Positions 60,121-64,000 of a stretch of 64,000 nt of DNA are shown here, in pieces (position 1 is the stretch's first letter; every line of letters starts with the position of its first letter). The notes below the pieces were generated by a model. That model made no database searches. It saw only the letters and a list, made by a program, of their open reading frames with translations, and had not been told where the DNA came from. The stretch comes from Inia geoffrensis (lineage: Eukaryota > Chordata > Mammalia > Artiodactyla > Iniidae): assembly GCA_036417435.1 (NCBI GenBank), contig CM070909.1, positions 11,688,597 to 11,752,596 of the forward strand. The letters run 5' to 3'. The position numbers were made by a program, and so were the translations under genes.

Positions 60121-61556
60121 TTACAAAGACACAGCAAACGCAAGTAATCAGCTTAAAAACCTCACTTAAAGGCAGCTGAGTCCAATCAGCATAAGAGTTG
60201 GGATAGGTTGAGTGAATCAGGATTCAGAGCTCATGGAAAAGAGAATCTGCAGTATTTGGGTTGGGTATGAAATTATCAATGGAATTCTATAGGGTTCAAC
60301 TTACATGCGTGAAAAAAGGTAAATGAATCCCTCTAGTTGTTAAATGGCATTTTATCTTTCTCTACTTTGTCAACAGGACAGAACACTGAAAGGGGGACCA
60401 CTAAATGTTCATTATATTTATGAGAGAGTGCCTATAGAATTCACACATCCACCAATATATTCACACAGTGGGAAGTGACCATGGGCAGAAGGGACTATTT
60501 TTGTTAAACGTATAAAAGCTGAACACTGACTATACGTGATCTCCTTTAATCCTCACAACACAAAATGAAACTAAGGCTCGGAGGGGCTTAGGTAACAAGA
60601 CCAAGGTCCCAAGGCTACCAATGCATAGAGCCACGATAGGAAGCTTATTTATCTCTTAAAAGCCATCAAAACATTCACTACACTATTCTCCTTCTTCCTA
60701 GTTCATGTGCAGATGCACCACCTACATTTAACATGGTCCCTTTCCCTTATAATCTACTAGGAGAGTTGAGAGTGCAACAGAGTAATTCAGCAAGTATTTG
60801 TTGGGTTCCTTTGTTCAAAGCGCTGGGGATCCGTGAAGGAGAGAGATGAAGCCCTGTCCCTGGGAGCAACTATGAGGCGAGGGCCACGTGTGTGGCACAG
60901 ACCCAGTGCTGGAGACCTTGCCGGCCCCTCGCTAGCTCTTGGTGGTGAACCCTTATTGCTTGTAGGTGTCCATGGATGCAGCTACCACCCAAGCAGCCCC
61001 CACCAGACTTGAGCATCCGGAAACTGGCAGACAGCGGGCAGGCCAGCATGGAAATGGACAGAAGAGGGATCTGAAGTCCAGTCCTGGCTTCACCATTACT
61101 AGGCCTGTGACCTCCTGTCTGCCCCTCACCCGCTAAAATCAGTTGCCGTGTTTGTAAACAGGGATATTGTTGAGTAGAGAGGGGCTGGTGAGACATAGTC
61201 CAAAAGGGCCTGGGAAATAATACTAAATAAAAGTTCACTTTTATTATCACTTTATGTTTCTGCTCATCAAACCCAGGACAGTTTGTGTTCTCAGCTATCT
61301 GTGGGGCTTCATCAAACACAACCTTCAAATATTCCAAACTGCTCCCCTGTAGCAGGAGGGAGTGTCGACTCCACGGGGAGTGGTTGCAGAAGGGCCAGAA
61401 ATATGAGGCATCTTTCCAGGCCAGCTCCTGCCTTCCACCTCTTCTTGGGCATAGATCCATGTAACACATGCGGGAGGTTTGGGTGGTTGTAATTAACAAA
61501 GAGTCAGGGGGGAAGAGGAGGAATTTCTAAAACTTCTGTTAGCAATGCTGAAGTAT
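60121..61556. other. Non-genic stretch with two further MIR fragments
   Basis: MIR in reverse at about 60500-60650 ('gaaactaaggctcggagg', 'gaccaaggtcccaaggctacc') and MIR forward at about 61060-61225 ('gtcctggcttcaccattactaggcctgtgacc'). The 209-codon minus-strand frame at 60870-61499 covers a MIR and lacks a recognisable domain; not called. Confidence 0.5.
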
Positions 61557-62310
61557 ATACAATGGAATACTACTCGGCCATGAAAAAGAATGAAATAAGG
61601 CCATTTACAGCAACATGGATGCAACTAGAGATTATCATACTAAGTGAAGGAAGTCAGAAAGAGAAAGACAAATACCATATGCTATCACTTGTATGTGGAA
61701 TCTAAAATATGACACAAATGATCCGATCTACAAAACAGAAACAGACTCATGGACATAGAGAACATAGTGGTTGCCAAGGGCGAGGGGGTTGGGGGGAGGA
61801 TGGAGTGGAAGGTTGGGATTAGCAGATGTAAGCGATTATATAGAGAATGGATAAACAACAAGGTCCTACTGTATAGCACAGAGAACTATATTCAGTATTC
61901 TACAATAAACCATAGTGGAAAAGAAAAAGAATATAAAGAATAAGATACACTACCAAATGTAAAATAGCTAGCTAGTGGGAAGCAGCCGCACAGCACAGGG
62001 AGATCAGCTCGGTGCTTTGTGACCACCTGGAGGGGTTGGATGGGGGGGTGGGAGGGAGACGCAAGAGGGACGGGATATGGGGATATATGTATATGTATAG
62101 CTGATTCACTTTGTTATACAGCAGAAACTAACACAGCCCTGTAAAGCAATTATACTCCAATAAAGATGTTAAAAATATATATATATATATATAATGTAAA
62201 GAATATTAAAAAAATGAATGTATATATGTATAACTGAGTCCCTTTGCCATACAGCAGAAATTAACACAACATTATAAATCAACTATACTTCAATTTTAAA
62301 AAAAGAAAGA
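61557..62310 (+). mobile_element. 5'-truncated L1 tail with a second L1 tail inside it
   Basis: Outer element: ORF2 end and 3'UTR, resuming after the inner insertion and ending in an A-rich tail. Perfect 13-bp target duplication aatgctgaagtat at 61544-61556 and 62311-62323. Confidence 0.9.
61943..62196 (+). mobile_element. Inner L1 3' end (type B 3'UTR)
   Basis: Only the last ~220 bp of a type B 3'UTR with AATAAA near 62159. The tail has become an AT microsatellite (62175-62192). Target duplication taaagaata at 61934-61942 and 62197-62205. Confidence 0.9.
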
Positions 62311-62323
62311 AATGCTGAAGTAT

Positions 62324-63566
62324 TTAGCTACACTCCTGACGCCCAGGAGCTGCCATCCTCCTGTGACTCTGCCCTGACTCTCTGTCTGAAGGACTGTGTT
62401 TGACCACTGAGCTCCATGGCTCGGGAACGATGCCTCATCCCACAGAACAACAAAGCAGCTGCCGTCCCACCATCTGAATGGGCCTGGACATCTGACTGGT
62501 ATCGCTCCAAAGGGCTCCATCCTGAGCAATCCTCAAGCGAAATACTCCAACCTTCCACTTGGACTCAGGCCAGCCTCTCTACAACTTCCATTGGTCCAGT
62601 AGATATACCACATTTATATCAGACCTTCAGAAAACACAAGCGGCCCAAGGAGAGGAACAGGTACCTCTACTCTCCCTTGCAGATCCTCCTCCTAATCTAC
62701 CCCACAGAGACGTTCTAGCCTGTTTCCTGACTTGTTTTGAAAAGTCAGGTCCTCTGACTCACATCTTGATCGATTATAAAAGACTTTCCCCGGGGCACTG
62801 CTTTTCCTGGGCCCCCTCATCTGATCCCCTGGGAGTCACATAATCCTCCTATCAGGGCAGTATCCAGCCCATGGACACTACAGAACACTCGAGGCAGAGG
62901 CCAACATAAGTGACTGTGAACATCGAAGAAAGACAGCTGTGGCTGCTTCTCAATGCTTATTAGGGACAAAATAAAACCCACAATAATAAGCTTCCCATTT
63001 CCCAGTGGTGGGTTCATGTGGCTCAATCCAGGCAACAGCTTATAGCTTCGGCTTCTCTCCAAAATTATTTGTGCAAACGCGTCAACGTTGCTCTAAAGGT
63101 AGAGGTATACTCTCTGGACATGAACTGTCATCAGAACATCACCCCCTCTTCTCATGATCACCTCCATCTGCCAGAACACTCCCCCACGGTGGGAAGGGAG
63201 GTGGTAGAGAGCCGAACAGTAACTAGTTAATAATCCTTTCACTCCACACATTTGCATGGAATGAACTTTTTGTTTTGATTAAGGGACTGGGGGTAAAAAA
63301 AGACCTTAAGAAATTATAACCTATCCGCCATATATTCTGGTAGCTCTATATTTGATATCTCCCAAGTGGGAGAGAATTCTTTTATTGTTGTTGATGATGA
63401 TGATATTTTTGTGTTGGCTCATTTTACATTATCTAGTATTTCAATGTAAAGAGCGAAGTACAGACTATAATAAATCAAATATCTGTGTATCCACCACCTA
63501 GCTTTCATATTATTAACAATTTACCATATTTTGTTCAGCTTTTTTTATAAAGGAAGAAAGCATTTA
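62324..63566. other. Non-genic stretch, nothing recognised
   Basis: No gene or firm repeat seen. 63480-63540 ('tatccaccacctagctttca') may be a decayed L1 3'UTR piece, which I could not confirm. Confidence 0.45.
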
Positions 63567-63918
63567 GGGACTTCCCTGGTGGTCCAGTGGTAAAGAATCC
63601 ACCTTCCAATGCAGGGGACACAGGTTCAATCCCTGGTCAGGGAACTAGGATCCCACATGCTGCACGGCAACTAAGTCCACGCACCGCAACTACTGAGCTT
63701 GCGCGCCTCAACGAGAGAGCCCACATGCCACAAACTACAGAGCCCACGCACTCTGGAGCCTGCGTGCCACAACTAGAGAGAGAAAAAAACCCTGCACGCC
63801 ACAACTAGAGAGAAACCCACGTGCCGCAATGAAGAACCCATGCGGCACAACTAAGACCCAACGCAGCCAAAAAATAAGGAAAATAAATAAATAAAAATTT
63901 AAAAAATCGTTTAAAAAC
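63567..63918 (+). mobile_element. Long CHR-type SINE with internal 'cacaactagag' repeats
   Basis: Begins 'gggacttccctggtggtcca', with a B-box-like 'ggttcaatccctgg', a repeated body and the tail 'aaataaataaataaaaattt'. Perfect 12-bp target duplication agaaagcattta at 63555-63566 and 63919-63930. Same type as the element at 53062. Confidence 0.93.
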
Positions 63919-64000
63919 AGAAAGCATTTACATACACATAATGCTCTGCAAATGTTCTTTCCTGATCCCACGTACTTCCTTTCACTCTAGCAGGTAACCC

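Overview
This is a eukaryotic, mammalian genomic window made almost entirely of retrotransposons, with no intact protein-coding gene visible. The best clue to the organism is a set of tRNA-derived SINEs that begin 'gggcttccctggtggcgcag'. They match the CHR-type SINEs of cetaceans and their relatives as I know them, and no BovB-like element was noticed. A whale or dolphin is the most likely source (inference; a search of the SINE and L1 consensus sequences would settle it).

Layout. 1-1.7 kb: 3' end of a young L1. 1.7-3.2 kb: ancient L1 pieces around an LTR-like repeat. 3.2-10.4 kb: a nearly full-length, decayed L1 with a long proline-codon-rich 5'UTR. 10.4-14.2 kb: an older L1 hit twice by SINEs at one target site. 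14.2-19.5 kb: old L1, MLT1-like LTR and L2 remnants with some plain sequence. 19.7-48.1 kb: a large nest. An old host L1 is broken first by a processed retrocopy of ZNF131 (21.26-24.51 kb, two frameshifts) and then by a 20.7-kb block (25.44-46.14 kb). That block holds a 269-bp non-L1 leader, L1 copy '5', a 203-bp gap, L1 copy '6' and, inside the ORF1 of copy 6, the youngest element, L1 copy '7' (33.68-41.17 kb, perfect 16-bp target duplication). 48.1-50.9 kb: another ancient L1 with a SINE and a truncated L1 in it. 50.9-64 kb: richer in GC and poorer in young L1, with MIRs, an MLT1A-like LTR (-), old unassigned repeats, a hAT element inside an L1, further CHR SINEs and a doubly nested L1 tail at 61.5-62.3 kb.

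Nothing here forms a working pathway except as a record of L1 machinery acting in cis and in trans. L1 proteins made the L1 copies, the SINEs and the ZNF131 retrocopy, and nearly all show poly(A) tails or target duplications. The most interesting signals are three. L1 copies 6 and 7 are independent insertions but carry the same two nonsense codons in the reverse-transcriptase domain, while copy 7 is otherwise open over all of ORF2; this suggests spread of an ORF2-dead lineage in trans, or gene conversion. Copy 7 carries 170 bp of non-L1 sequence at its 5' end inside the target duplication, a 5' transduction. The 25.44-46.14 kb block is flanked by a short matching duplication, as if a spliced 13-kb chimeric transcript running through two L1s had been inserted at once; that last reading is tentative.
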